Assembly: GCA_005503215.1 (NCBI GenBank)
Contig: SCNS01000023.1
Span: 1 to 64,000 of the forward strand
Length of the DNA stretch: 64,000 bases
Direction: 5' to 3'
DNA from: Sphingomonadaceae bacterium 3R27C6
Lineage (GTDB): Bacteria > Pseudomonadota > Alphaproteobacteria > Sphingomonadales > Sphingomonadaceae
The notes under the pieces are model-generated. The model searched no databases. It was not told the origin of the DNA and saw only the letters and a list, made by a program, of their open reading frames with translations. Positions 35,525 through 44,431 of this stretch are shown piece after piece. Position numbers and translations under genes: made by a program. Position 1 is the stretch's first letter; the number at the start of each line of letters is the position of its first letter.

Positions 35525-36151
35525 CCCGTCGGTGCCGCCGTGCGCGCGGTCGATCGCGCGCTCGGGGTGCGGCATCATGCCCAGGACATTGCCCGCATCG
35601 TTGAGCACGCCCGCGATGTCGCGCGCCGAGCCGTTGACGGCATCGGCGTAGCGGAACGCGACGCGTCCCTCGCCCTCGATGCGGTCGAGCGTTGCGGCGT
35701 CGGCGAAATAATTGCCATCGTGGTGCGCAACGGGAATGTTGATTTCCTCACCCGCATTATAGCTCGCCGTGAACAGCGACTGGCTGTTTTCGACCTTGAG
35801 CGGCACGGTGCGGCAGACGAAGTTGAGCCCGGCGTTGCGCATCAGCGCGCCCGGCAGCAGCAGCGCCTCGGTCAGCACCTGAAATCCGTTGCACACGCCG
35901 AGCACCGGCACGCCGCGCGCCGCGGCATCGGCGACGCTGCGCAAAATCGGCGACCGCGCGGCCATCGCGCCCGAGCGCAGATAGTCGCCATAGGAAAAGC
36001 CGCCGGGCAGCGCGATAAAGTCGGTGCCGTCGGGCAGCTCGGTCTCGCGGTGCCACACCATCGCGGGCGCTCGGCCGGTGACCTGTTCCAGCGCGACCGC
36101 CATATCGCGATCGCAGTTGGAGCCCGGAAAGACGATGACGGCGGTCTTCAT
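35486..36151 (-). CDS. purQ: Phosphoribosylformylglycinamidine synthase, glutaminase subunit
   Basis: The 221-residue class I glutamine amidotransferase subunit of the PurLSQ complex, supplying ammonia for FGAM synthesis. Catalytic Cys is in GVCNGFQVL and His/Glu in MPHPERAID. MKTAVIVFPGSNCDRD is the standard N-terminus, so ATG 36151 was chosen over 36223. It lies 14 bases after purS. Confidence 0.97.
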   Translation of the reverse strand: MKTAVIVFPGSNCDRDMAVALEQVTGRAPAMVWHRETELPDGTDFIALPGGFSYGDYLRSGAMAARSPILRSVADAAARGVPVLGVCNGFQVLTEALLLPGALMRNAGLNFVCRTVPLKVENSQSLFTASYNAGEEINIPVAHHDGNYFADAATLDRIEGEGRVAFRYADAVNGSARDIAGVLNDAGNVLGMMPHPERAIDRAHGGTDGLRLFEAALGVLA

Positions 36152-36165
36152 GGCTTGGGTTCCCT

Positions 36166-36396
36166 TTACGGACGTTCGATGCGGTAGTTTTCGATCACCG
36201 TGTTGGCGAGCAGCTTGGCGCACATCGCGTCGAGGTCGGCGTCGCTCGTACCGTCGGCGACATCGAGCTCGATGAAACGGCCGGCGCGGACGTCGGCAAC
36301 GCCGCCGAAACCGAGCCCCTCGAGCGCATGATGGATCGCCTTGCCCTGCGGATCGAGCACCCCCGGCTTGAGCGTCACATAGACATTCACTTTCAT
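36166..36396 (-). CDS. purS: Phosphoribosylformylglycinamidine synthase, PurS subunit
   Basis: A 76-residue PurS that bridges PurL and PurQ. MKVNVYVTLKPGVLDPQGKA and the LGFGGVADVRAGRFIEL segment are diagnostic, and length is normal. It is first in a purS-purQ pair. In many alphaproteobacteria purC lies immediately upstream; here purC is about 9.6 kb away on the same strand. Confidence 0.97.
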   Translation of the reverse strand: MKVNVYVTLKPGVLDPQGKAIHHALEGLGFGGVADVRAGRFIELDVADGTSDADLDAMCAKLLANTVIENYRIERP

Positions 36397-36514
36397 GGGG
36401 GCGGACCTTTGCTTTTGGCGGGCGGGGGAAGATGGGCGCGCCTATGCCCGCGAATCACTTTGGGGGCAAGGGGCGGCGGGCCAAGCGGACAGCGAAAAAT
36501 ACCGCTGTTCGGAT

Positions 36515-36554
36515 TGCGAACCAGTCGCATCTTTCCTGTTGCGAATCGCTCGCA
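36515..36554. promoter_or_regulatory. Two tandem TGCGA-N5-TCGCA palindromes (probable iron-responsive operators) upstream of bfd
   Basis: TGCGA-ACCAG-TCGCA at 36515-36529 and TGCGA-ATCGC-TCGCA at 36540-36554, 25 bases start to start, with perfect 5-bp arms. They end 38 bases before bfd. The form resembles Fur-type boxes of alphaproteobacteria. Iron control of bfd would fit its function. Confidence 0.6.
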
Positions 36555-36591
36555 CTATCCCTACATCATTCTTGTTGAGAAGGATTCGCAC

Positions 36592-36765
36592 ATGGTCGTC
36601 TGTGTCTGCAACGCAATAAGAGAAAGCCAGCTGCGCGATGTCGCACGCGATGGCCAATTGCGGTGCGCCAAGGCCGCCTATGCGCAATTGGGTCGCAAAC
36701 CCAAGTGCGGACAGTGCCTGCCATTCGCTCGCAATATCATCAGCGACGTCGCCGCGACGGCCTGA
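36592..36765 (+). CDS. bfd: Bacterioferritin-associated ferredoxin
   Basis: A 57-residue [2Fe-2S] protein that helps release iron from bacterioferritin. The four ligand cysteines appear as CVCN near the N-terminus and CGQC after a 30-residue spacer, typical of Bfd. AAGGA lies upstream of ATG 36592, and upstream codons (to 36328) carry operator DNA, so they are excluded. It is followed by bfr after a 101-base gap that has its own promoter. Confidence 0.95.
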   Translation: MVVCVCNAIRESQLRDVARDGQLRCAKAAYAQLGRKPKCGQCLPFARNIISDVAATA

Positions 36766-36794
36766 TTTTTCTTGGTTTTCCGCCATTTTTGACC

Positions 36795-36824
36795 TTGGCC
36801 TGATGGGCTTGGGGCGCGTATAAT
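36795..36824 (+). promoter_or_regulatory. Sigma-70-type promoter for bfr
   Basis: TTGGCC (36795-36800) and a consensus TATAAT (36819-36824) are separated by 18 bases, 42 bases before the bfr start. The -10 lies inside a weak GCGC...GCGC palindrome, which could allow repressor binding. Confidence 0.5.
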
Positions 36825-36866
36825 GCGCTCACTCCATTCCAAGACAAAAATGACAGGATAGACACC

Positions 36867-37349
36867 ATGAAGGGCGACGAAAAAGTCATCGATTTCCTCA
36901 ACGAGGCGCTCAAGAATGAGCTGACCGCAATCAACCAATATTGGCTGCACTATCGCATGCTCGACAATTGGGGCGTCGCGAAGCTCGCGCATTTCGAGCG
37001 CGAAGAATCGATCGACGAGATGAAGCACGCCGACAAGCTGGCCGATCGCATCCTCTTCCTCGGCGGCCTCCCCAATTTCCAGATGCTCGGACGGCTGCGC
37101 GTTGGCGAGACGGTCGAAGAGATCCTCAAGGCCGACCTCGCGCTCGAAGAAGAAGCGATCCCGCTGCTCAAGGATGCGATCGCCCATTCGGAAAGCGTGC
37201 GCGACTATGTCAGCCGCGACCTGTTCGCCGACATCCTCGAAAGCGAAGAGCATCATGTCGACGAGCTGGAAAAGCAGTTCGAGATGATCGAGCGCATGGG
37301 CATCGAAAATTATATCCAGCTCCAGTCGAAGCCCGCCGGCGACGATTGA
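36867..37349 (+). CDS. bfr: Bacterioferritin
   Basis: A 160-residue ferritin-like protein that stores iron in a 24-mer. MKGDEKVIDFLNEALKNELT is a classic Bfr N-terminus; the di-iron ligands are in LKNELTAINQYWLH, FEREESIDEMKHAD, the EEEAI segment and ESEEHHVDELE. The heme-ligand methionine position (MKHADKLADRILFLGG) is also kept. A terminator follows. Confidence 0.97.
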   Translation: MKGDEKVIDFLNEALKNELTAINQYWLHYRMLDNWGVAKLAHFEREESIDEMKHADKLADRILFLGGLPNFQMLGRLRVGETVEEILKADLALEEEAIPLLKDAIAHSESVRDYVSRDLFADILESEEHHVDELEKQFEMIERMGIENYIQLQSKPAGDD

Positions 37350-37364
37350 TAGCTAACTCGCGTT

Positions 37365-37384
37365 ATCCCCGCATCTGCGGGGAT
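37365..37384. repeat. Short palindromic repeat ATCCCCGCA-TC-TGCGGGGAT
   Basis: A perfect 9-bp inverted repeat with a 2-base centre just after bfr. Elements of this form are scattered through many sphingomonad genomes. It is separate from the T-tailed terminator 30 bases further on. Confidence 0.5.
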
Positions 37385-37413
37385 GACGAAAGGGTAGAAA
37401 AACCGCAGTTTTC

Positions 37414-37441
37414 AGGGGCGCTTTCGGGCGCCTCTTTTTTT
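37414..37441 (+). terminator. Rho-independent terminator of bfr
   Basis: AGGGGCGC (37414-37421) pairs with GCGCCTCT (37428-37435), with one G-T pair and loop TTTCGG, followed by a run of seven T residues. Confidence 0.75.
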
Positions 37442-37587
37442 GCTTGTATTTGCGAATAATTCTCAATAGCAAGGTTAGGCAGTCCCCTCCTGCCGGCCGC
37501 TGCAACTTAAAGCTGCGCTTAAAGCGGCCGGCATCTTTTTCGAAGATGGGAACGGACGGACTGCATGGGCCGGGAGAAACGAACCTC

Positions 37588-38007
37588 ATGCAAAGCAGCG
37601 AGCTGATCCGCCAATTGACCGAGCAGCCGCTGGTGCGCGATTTGTCGGTCGAGGCGGCGCAGGCGGTCCTCGCCCTGCGTTACTGCATTCTCTGCCGCCG
37701 CAGCGAACGCGACCCGATGCCCGAACTCGAACGCCGCTAGGGCAATATCCTCGCCGCGCGGCGCTATCGGCTGGTGGTCGAGGCGATCGGCCATGTCTGG
37801 CCCGATCCCTTTGCCGTCGCCCCACCCTGTTGCCCGCGCGTCAGTTTTGACGAGGCGTTGCTCGCCGCGATCGTCGGCGCCGCCGCGCGCGGGGACCGGG
37901 TCCATTTCGACTGGCTGACCGCCGAGATGCTCGGCGGCGATGCACGCGAAATGCTGTTCGTCGCGCTCGAGAATTTCATCCGCGCCCGCGCGCCGGGGCG
38001 GGTTTAG
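37588..38007 (+). pseudogene. Conserved-looking ORF interrupted by an in-frame TAG
   Basis: A frame of 50 codons from ATG 37588 ends in TAG at 37738-37740, but the same frame continues uninterrupted for 88 more codons to 38007 with the same codon style. Joined, it would encode 138 residues: helical MQSSELIRQLTEQPLVRDLS, a CILCRR segment, then VEAIGHVWPDPF, a PPCC pair and a helical C-terminus. Four Cys suggest metal binding. A GGGAG-like site lies upstream. Either a recent nonsense mutation or a base-calling error. The family is not recognised. An in-frame ATG at 37774 could start a shorter product. Confidence 0.6.
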
Positions 38008-38070
38008 CGGCCTGCGTAATCCCGACGGGCGAAGAAGGGCATAAACCGGCTTTGGGGTGGGGAGCAGTCG

Positions 38071-38163
38071 TTGCGTACCCTGGCGAAAGCCGGGGCCCAG
38101 CGCGCCAACAGGCGAGGTATGCTTGCTACCTCTGGACCCCGGCTTTCGCCGGGGTACGGCAAC
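38071..38163. repeat. Long inverted repeat with arms of about 31 bases
   Basis: The left arm (38071-38100) and right arm (38132-38163) are near-perfect reverse complements built on CCCCGGCTTTCGCC, with a spacer of about 31 bases. It lies between convergent genes and would form a large hairpin on either strand. A degenerate half-copy (TTCCCGCGAAAGCCGGAATG) occurs near 25345. Confidence 0.65.
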
Positions 38164-38188
38164 TAACCGTCGGATGCGGCCGCCCGAC

Positions 38189-41083
38189 TCATTTCCCCGC
38201 CTTGTCGCTCACCGCCTTGATCACCAGCGCCTTGTCATCGACCAGATAGCGCTTCGCGAGCGCCTGCAACTCAGCCGGCGTTGCGGCCTCGACCGCGCCG
38301 ATGCCCTTGCGGCTGCGGTCGAGGCGGTCGGCGTGGCTCGCGGCTTCGGCGACATAGTTCAGCCAATAGCTGTTCTCGCGCCGCGATTTCACCATCGCTT
38401 CGAGCAGCGGCCTCCGCGCGCGTTCGAGCAGGTCGGCATCGACAGGCTTGTCGCGCAATTCCTTCGCGATCGCGAAGATCGCGGCGCGGGTCGTTGCGAG
38501 ATCCTTATAGTCGACGTTGCTCGCCGCGAAGAGATGGCCGTAGCCGGGGAATTCGTCGGACAGGCTCGCCGCCGCGCCGGGGCTGTAGCTTTCGCCGAGC
38601 TTCTCACGCAGCTCCTCGGTCAGCATCAGCTGCATCGCGCGCGACAGCAGGGTGAGCTGCATCGCCTCGGCGAGGTCGCTGTCGTCGCGCGCCGGCCAAT
38701 AGACGCGCAGCTCGGCCTGTTCGGCGGGCCCCTTGTGAATCAGCGTACGCTCGCTGCGGTCGGTCGCGAACTGGCGGATGCGCGCATCGGTGCGTGGATC
38801 GAACGCCGCCCGCCGCTCGGGCAGCGCCCCGAACGTCGCCGCAATCGCATCGATCGCCGACTGTTCGCCGATATCGCCGACGACGCCGATCTCGATCGCG
38901 CCATGCGCAAAGCTGTCGGCGATCGCGGGTTTCAGCTGCGCCCAGTCGAGCGCCATGACCTTTTCGAGCGGCGGGGTCTGCGAGCGCGGGTCGTTGTTGG
39001 CGAGGATGCCGCCGACGTCGCGGCCGAGAACCGCCGCGGGGGTCGCGTCGTTCGCGGCATATTGCTGCGGCAGCACGCGGCGGATCAACGCAAGGCCATC
39101 GGGGCGATAGCCGGGATGCGTGAGGAACGCCGCCATCAGCTTGGCCTGCAGCGCGAAATCCTCGGGCGAGGTCAGCGCCGACCCGCCGAACGCGTCGGTG
39201 GAGTTGCCGAACACCGGGCTGATCGTCTTGCCCGCGAGGATCGAACGCAGATCGTCGAGGCTGTGCGCTTCGAGACCACCCAACATCAGTGAACCGGCGA
39301 GCGACACCTTGGTCGGATCATCGCGCGTCGCGAGCAGGTTGCCGCCGTCGACGCGTAGCGACAGCATGACCTTCTCCTTTTGGAAATCGGTCGTCTTGAT
39401 GTTGAGCATCACATTGTTGGCGAAGCGGATGCGGCGGATGCCGAGATCGTCGATGCGTTCGTCGCTGACAATTTTGCCGGGCGTGCCGAAACTGTCGTAC
39501 GCGAAGGCCGCATTCGCGGCCTCGGTCGGTGCGGTGACGGCGACCTGCGCCGACGCACGCAGCGCCGCGAGGACCGCGTCAGGGCCACCCTCAACCGGTT
39601 TTTTCGCCGTCACGCGCGCGAGCGGCGCGCTGAGCCCTGCCATGCGCTTCTGGAACGCCGCTGTGACCGCCGCGGCGGTCAGCGACGGCGCCGCGGCCTC
39701 GAACAGCGCTTGCGAGGTTTCGGGCCGGACGAGGACGAAATCGCCGTCGGCAGCCAGGATCAGCGCGTCGGCAAGCCCTTCGCTACGCCGCGTCGTCACC
39801 CCGGCAACGGCATTCTTGAGCGCGGTGCGGCGGTTCGCGAGCTGTTCGTCGACTTCGGCCTGGGTGAAGCCATGTTCGACGGCGCGCCGCTGTTCCTGTT
39901 CGGCGAGCGCGAGCGCTTCTTTCCACGCGCCTTCCTTGGCGACCGCGCCGACGGTGATCTGGTCGAATTTCTTCCAGCCCTCGGCGTCGCTGAAATAGCC
40001 GGTCAGGATCGGCGAATCTTCGTTGAGCGCAATCTTCGCAAGCCGGCGGCTGACGATCGCCTCGCCGACGTCCTCGGCGAGCTTGCGCGCGCGTTTCGCC
40101 TTGGTGTCGGGCTCGTCCACCCACGGCTTGAAGCTCGCGATCGTCACCGAATCCTGGATCGCCGGATCGACGAAATCGTCGGCCGCGGCGGCGCGCTGGT
40201 AATCGACATTGCCGATTTCGGGGTCGGCGCCCGCGGGGCCGACGCCCTTCCAGTCGGCAAAGCGGGCCTTGATCTTCGCCTCGACCGCCACGGGGTCGAA
40301 ATCGCCGACCATCACCAGCGTTGCGCGTTCGGGACGGTAATAGCGGTCGTAGAGATCGCGGAGCCGCGATGCGGGCGCGGTCCTGATCACCTCTTCGGTG
40401 CCGACCGGGATGCGGTTCGCGACATTCATCCCCTTCATCTGGAAATCGAGCTGGTCGATCAGGCTGCGCAGCTGATAGGTGTCGCGCGCGCGCCGTTCGG
40501 ACAGGATGATGCCGCGCTCGCGGTCGACCGCGGCGGGATCGATGGTCAGGTTGCCACCCGTCTCGCGCATCAGCATCAGCCCGGTGTCGATCAGATCGTC
40601 CGACGCGTTCGGCAGGTCGAGTTTGTAGATCGTCTCGTCGAAGCCGGTCGAGGCATTGGTGTCGGCGCCAAACGCCAGCCCCTTGCGCTCGAGCAGCTTG
40701 ATCATCTCGCCCTCAGGCACATTGGTCGATCCGTTGAACGCCATATGTTCGAGGAAATGCGCGAGGCCGCGCTGGTCTTCGGCCTCGGCAAAGCTGCCGA
40801 CGGCAAAGCGCATGCGCAGGACGACGCTGTCCTTGGGCGTGCTGTTTTTGAGCAGCGCATATTTCATCCCGTTGGGGAGCACGCCGAAGACGATGTTCGG
40901 ATCGACCGGCACATCGCTCGCCGCGAAGTTCCACGCCTTCGCCGCTTCGCTCTGCGGATTGACCGCTGCGGGTGCGGCAACCTTTGCGGGCGCTTCCCTG
41001 GCATAGGCCGGGGCGGTGCTGGCGATGAGGAAGACGAGGGGCGACAGCGCGGTCGAGGCGCGCCGGACAAGGGATTTGGTCAT
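38189..41083 (-). CDS. M16-family (pitrilysin/insulinase-like) zinc peptidase, secreted
   Basis: A 964-residue two-halved M16 peptidase with a signal peptide (ending near APAYA, residue 28), so periplasmic or exported. The inverted zinc motif HxxEH is AHFLEHMAFNG (His109, Glu112, His113), and the third ligand Glu should be in the downstream SERRARDTYQLR region. A second, inactive M16 half occupies residues 500-950. It probably degrades peptides. ATG 41083 starts the signal peptide; the frame open to 41575 is a shadow of the diguanylate cyclase gene. Confidence 0.92.
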   Translation of the reverse strand: MTKSLVRRASTALSPLVFLIASTAPAYAREAPAKVAAPAAVNPQSEAAKAWNFAASDVPVDPNIVFGVLPNGMKYALLKNSTPKDSVVLRMRFAVGSFAEAEDQRGLAHFLEHMAFNGSTNVPEGEMIKLLERKGLAFGADTNASTGFDETIYKLDLPNASDDLIDTGLMLMRETGGNLTIDPAAVDRERGIILSERRARDTYQLRSLIDQLDFQMKGMNVANRIPVGTEEVIRTAPASRLRDLYDRYYRPERATLVMVGDFDPVAVEAKIKARFADWKGVGPAGADPEIGNVDYQRAAAADDFVDPAIQDSVTIASFKPWVDEPDTKAKRARKLAEDVGEAIVSRRLAKIALNEDSPILTGYFSDAEGWKKFDQITVGAVAKEGAWKEALALAEQEQRRAVEHGFTQAEVDEQLANRRTALKNAVAGVTTRRSEGLADALILAADGDFVLVRPETSQALFEAAAPSLTAAAVTAAFQKRMAGLSAPLARVTAKKPVEGGPDAVLAALRASAQVAVTAPTEAANAAFAYDSFGTPGKIVSDERIDDLGIRRIRFANNVMLNIKTTDFQKEKVMLSLRVDGGNLLATRDDPTKVSLAGSLMLGGLEAHSLDDLRSILAGKTISPVFGNSTDAFGGSALTSPEDFALQAKLMAAFLTHPGYRPDGLALIRRVLPQQYAANDATPAAVLGRDVGGILANNDPRSQTPPLEKVMALDWAQLKPAIADSFAHGAIEIGVVGDIGEQSAIDAIAATFGALPERRAAFDPRTDARIRQFATDRSERTLIHKGPAEQAELRVYWPARDDSDLAEAMQLTLLSRAMQLMLTEELREKLGESYSPGAAASLSDEFPGYGHLFAASNVDYKDLATTRAAIFAIAKELRDKPVDADLLERARRPLLEAMVKSRRENSYWLNYVAEAASHADRLDRSRKGIGAVEAATPAELQALAKRYLVDDKALVIKAVSDKAGK

Positions 41084-41126
41084 GGAGCATGATGTGGCCA
41101 CCGCCCTTCGGGCGGTCAAGCCAGTG

Positions 41127-42272
41127 TTACGCGACCCGGCCGATGCTTTCGACAGACGACGTCTTCTCGCGATCGGCGGCTTTTGCCGCGTAGAGTGCGC
41201 GGTCGGCGACCTCGAGCAATTTGCGCGCGCTGTCGCCATGCTCGGGCCAGCTGGCGGTGCCGATGCCCGCGCCGACGCCGATCGAGCGGCCGCCGATGCG
41301 ATAGGGCGCGGCGAGCGCGGCGAGAACATGGTCGGCAAGCGAGGTCTTGAGCAGGATCGACCCGGCGGGCACGAGGATCGCGAACTCGTCGCCGCCCTGC
41401 CGCGCGACCACCGCATGATCGCCGCACGCGCGGCGCAGACGCTCGGCGAGCTCGCACAAGACGCCGTCGCCGATCGCATGACCGTGCTGGTCGTTGATCG
41501 GTTTGAAGCCGTTGAGGTCGAGCAGCGCGATCGCGAACGGGTTGGCCGCGTCGCCCTTGGCGATCTCTTCGTCAAGCCGCATGTCGAACTCGCGGCGATT
41601 GGCGAGGCCCGTCAGCGGATCGGTGTGCGCAAGATCGCGCATCTGATGCTGAAGCTGGAGCAGGTCGATCAGCTGGTCGTGCTGCTGAAGGATCATGCGC
41701 AAGAGGAAGATCGTCGCGACGACCAGGCTGGTGCCCGCGGCGATTTCGGGCGGATTGCCCGATGTCAGCATCAGGAACGAGATCGGCACCAGCCCGATCA
41801 GCAGGTTGATGAAGGTCGCGAGGCGGATCGACGACAGGCAATAGGCGGTCGCGAGCGAGCCCATCGCCATGATCATCGCATAATAGCTGTGCGTCGAGGG
41901 CGGCGCGGCGAGCCAGTTGATCACCGTCCAGGCACTGCACATCGCGCCCGTCGTCCCCGACAGCCACATCGATTCTTTAATCATCCGCCGTGCGCGGCGC
42001 AGGCTCATCCGCCGGCCGCGATTGTGCATCAGAAAAACGAAGCCGAGCACGCCGATGAGCGCCAGCGTGACCGGGAAGCCGATGCGGACGATCGGATGGA
42101 CCGTCTGCACCCCGGCATAGATGGCGGTCGGCGTTGTCGCCGCCAGCATCAGGAAAAGCATCGGGGTCAGCGTTTCGACGCGATTGGCGCGCAGCAAAGC
42201 GACGTCGTCCCGAATCGCGTCCGGAATCGGCGGAAAGAAGCGCGTGCGCAGCCAATGATAGACCCCCGTCAT
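41127..42272 (-). CDS. Membrane-bound GGDEF diguanylate cyclase
   Basis: A 381-residue protein. The N-terminal 200 residues hold five or six membrane segments of an MASE-like sensor. The C-terminal GGDEF domain begins at LAHTDPLTGLANRREFD and carries the intact active site RQGGDEFAILVP, so it should make cyclic di-GMP. No RxxD inhibitory site is obvious five residues before the motif. It lies 43 bases upstream of the M16 peptidase gene on the same strand; functional linkage is unknown. Confidence 0.93.
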   Translation of the reverse strand: MTGVYHWLRTRFFPPIPDAIRDDVALLRANRVETLTPMLFLMLAATTPTAIYAGVQTVHPIVRIGFPVTLALIGVLGFVFLMHNRGRRMSLRRARRMIKESMWLSGTTGAMCSAWTVINWLAAPPSTHSYYAMIMAMGSLATAYCLSSIRLATFINLLIGLVPISFLMLTSGNPPEIAAGTSLVVATIFLLRMILQQHDQLIDLLQLQHQMRDLAHTDPLTGLANRREFDMRLDEEIAKGDAANPFAIALLDLNGFKPINDQHGHAIGDGVLCELAERLRRACGDHAVVARQGGDEFAILVPAGSILLKTSLADHVLAALAAPYRIGGRSIGVGAGIGTASWPEHGDSARKLLEVADRALYAAKAADREKTSSVESIGRVA

Positions 42273-42431
42273 AGCGGCGGGATAGCAAGCGCGAGTAAAG
42301 CAGGGGTTAAGGAATGAAAGCTTGTCTTATCACTTACCTAACGGCGCCACGCGGGTGCATGGCTTGCGAAATATTAACCATGTTCAGGGACAAGCGCGGC
42401 CACTTGTTTCGCGCCCGAAAGGAGCCACGCC

Positions 42432-44420
42432 ATGTCTTATCCGACGCCGCAGCTGACCGCATCCAATCCCGCGCCGGCCGCGCCGATGCCGCCGGCCGAT
42501 CCCACGCTGCCGCAGGATGACACGCCTGCGGAGCAGGCCGCACGCGCGGCGCAGCTGACCGCGACGCAGGCCGTTTATACATGGACAACCGACGTCCCGA
42601 CCCTGCCCGGCGTGCCGCTCGCGACCAGCGTGCCGAAAAATGACGAGCCGACGATCGCCTGGTTCGTGATCCTGATCGGCGTCGGGCTGGGCATCGTGCG
42701 CAACGCGCTGACGGTGAAGCTGAGCGGCGTCGATAAGGGCGAACTTGATAGCCCGCGCGCCGAATATGAGGCCGCACTCGCCGAATGCGACGCGATCGAA
42801 GCCTCGGCGACAAAGATCGCGGCCGAACATGGCGTGCATACCGGCGGCAACATTTTCGAACGGATGATCGGCGATGTCGAAAACGCCGTCGTCGCCGCCG
42901 AGCGCGACGCGCATGTCGCGCTGCTTCAGGGGCATAAGGACCGGCTCGAAGAGCTGATGAAGGTCGAGGACGCCGATGGGCTTGGCGGGAAAACGCCGCG
43001 CAGCATCGAAGCGTATCGCGCGCTCTTCGCCACGCTGCCCGTTCCGGGCGTCAGCTATATGTTTCAGGACGACAGCGAGTTTGCGCGGCTGCGCGTGCAG
43101 GGACCGAACTGCATGCTGATCACCGCGGTCGGCGATACGCTGCCCGCCAATTTCCCGCTGAGCGCCGCAAAATATAGCGCGGTGGTGAATGGCGACACGC
43201 TGGACGCCGCGCTCGCAGATGGGCGCCTGTTCCTGCTCGACTACAAGCCGCTCGAAGTGCTCGACCCCGGCACCTATGGCTCTCTCGCCAAATATGCGTG
43301 GCAGCCGATGGCGCTCTTCGCGGTGCCGCCGGGCGGATCGTCGCTGATCGCCGTTGCGATCCAGTGTGGGCAGAATCCGATCGACTATCCGATCTTCACC
43401 CCCTCGCCCGTCGCCGACAAGATCTGGGGCTGGGAAATGGCAAAGTTCGTCGTGCAGGTCGCCGACGGCAATTATCACGAGCTGTTCGCGCACCTTGCGC
43501 GCACGCATCTGGTGATCGAGGCCTTCGCCGTCGCGACGCACCGCCACTTGGCCGAAATCCACCCGATCTGGGCGCTCCTCGTCCCGCATTTCGAGGGAAC
43601 GCTTTTCATCAACGAACAGGCGGCGACCTCGCTGATCGCAGCCGGCGGCCCGATCGACCATATTTTCGCGGGCACGATCACGTCGAGCCAGCTCGCCGCG
43701 GCCGACGCACGGCTGGCGTTCGATTTCTATGGCAAGATGCCGCACGCCGACTTTTCCGCGCGCGGGGTCGGGGTGGATTCGGCGCTCGCCGATTATCCAT
43801 ACCGCGACGACGCGCTGCTCGTGTGGGACGCGATCCACGAATGGGCACGGCAATATGTCGACCTTTATTATGCGCTCGATGCCGATGTCGTCGCCGACAC
43901 CGAACTGACCGCCTGGGCGGCGTGCCTTGCGGGCGAGGCGAAGATCAAGGGCTTCGGCCCCGTCACGACGCGCGCGCAACTCGCCGAAATCTGCACGATG
44001 GTGATGTTCACCGCGAGCGCGCAGCATGCGGCGGTCAATTTCCCGCAAAAGGACGTCATGGCCTTTGCCCCCGCGGTCACCGGCGCGGGCTGGCAGGCGG
44101 CCCCGAACGGACAGCGCGGGCATGACAAGCCGGGCTGGCTCGCGATGATGCCGCCGATGGCGCTCGCGCTCGAACAATTGAACGTGCTCGAACTCCTGGG
44201 ATCGGTCCATTACCGCCCGCTCGGCGATTACCGCAGCAACGCCTTTCCCTATCCTTTGTGGTTCCAGGATCCGCGCGTGACGGGGGCTGAAGGGCCGCTC
44301 GCCTGGTTCCAGGCTGCATTGCAGGGCGTCGAGGCGGAGATCGCGACGCGCAATGCGGAGCGGATGCAGCCATACCCCTATCTGCAGCCGAGCCTGATCC
44401 CGACGAGCATCAATATTTGA
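42432..44420 (+). CDS. Lipoxygenase
   Basis: A 662-residue iron lipoxygenase that dioxygenates polyunsaturated fatty acids. All five ligands are visible: His354 and His359 in HELFAHLARTH, His532 and Asn536 in SAQHAAVNF, and the C-terminal Ile662 in SINI. The ATHRHLAEIHPIWALLVPH helix is typical. The residue aligning with the Coffa stereocontrol site is Ala397, which favours S products. No PLAT domain is present; instead about 190 N-terminal residues include a Pro/Ala-rich start and a hydrophobic helix at 74-95 (TIAWFVILIGVGLGIV). No secretion signal is clear. AAAGGAG precedes the ATG. A strong terminator follows. Confidence 0.95.
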   Translation: MSYPTPQLTASNPAPAAPMPPADPTLPQDDTPAEQAARAAQLTATQAVYTWTTDVPTLPGVPLATSVPKNDEPTIAWFVILIGVGLGIVRNALTVKLSGVDKGELDSPRAEYEAALAECDAIEASATKIAAEHGVHTGGNIFERMIGDVENAVVAAERDAHVALLQGHKDRLEELMKVEDADGLGGKTPRSIEAYRALFATLPVPGVSYMFQDDSEFARLRVQGPNCMLITAVGDTLPANFPLSAAKYSAVVNGDTLDAALADGRLFLLDYKPLEVLDPGTYGSLAKYAWQPMALFAVPPGGSSLIAVAIQCGQNPIDYPIFTPSPVADKIWGWEMAKFVVQVADGNYHELFAHLARTHLVIEAFAVATHRHLAEIHPIWALLVPHFEGTLFINEQAATSLIAAGGPIDHIFAGTITSSQLAAADARLAFDFYGKMPHADFSARGVGVDSALADYPYRDDALLVWDAIHEWARQYVDLYYALDADVVADTELTAWAACLAGEAKIKGFGPVTTRAQLAEICTMVMFTASAQHAAVNFPQKDVMAFAPAVTGAGWQAAPNGQRGHDKPGWLAMMPPMALALEQLNVLELLGSVHYRPLGDYRSNAFPYPLWFQDPRVTGAEGPLAWFQAALQGVEAEIATRNAERMQPYPYLQPSLIPTSINI

Positions 44421-44431
44421 CGATCAAGAGG

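Noticed and set aside
37738..37740. TAG read as pyrrolysine or programmed read-through
   Set aside because: No stem-loop or pyl gene is seen, and pyrrolysine systems are not expected here. A nonsense mutation or base error is simpler.
38071..38163. CRISPR array or insertion sequence end
   Set aside because: Only one inverted pair exists, without regular direct repeats, spacers or a transposase gene.
41084..41575. 164-residue extension of the M16 peptidase
   Set aside because: It is out-of-frame translation of the diguanylate cyclase gene, and a complete signal peptide begins at 41083.
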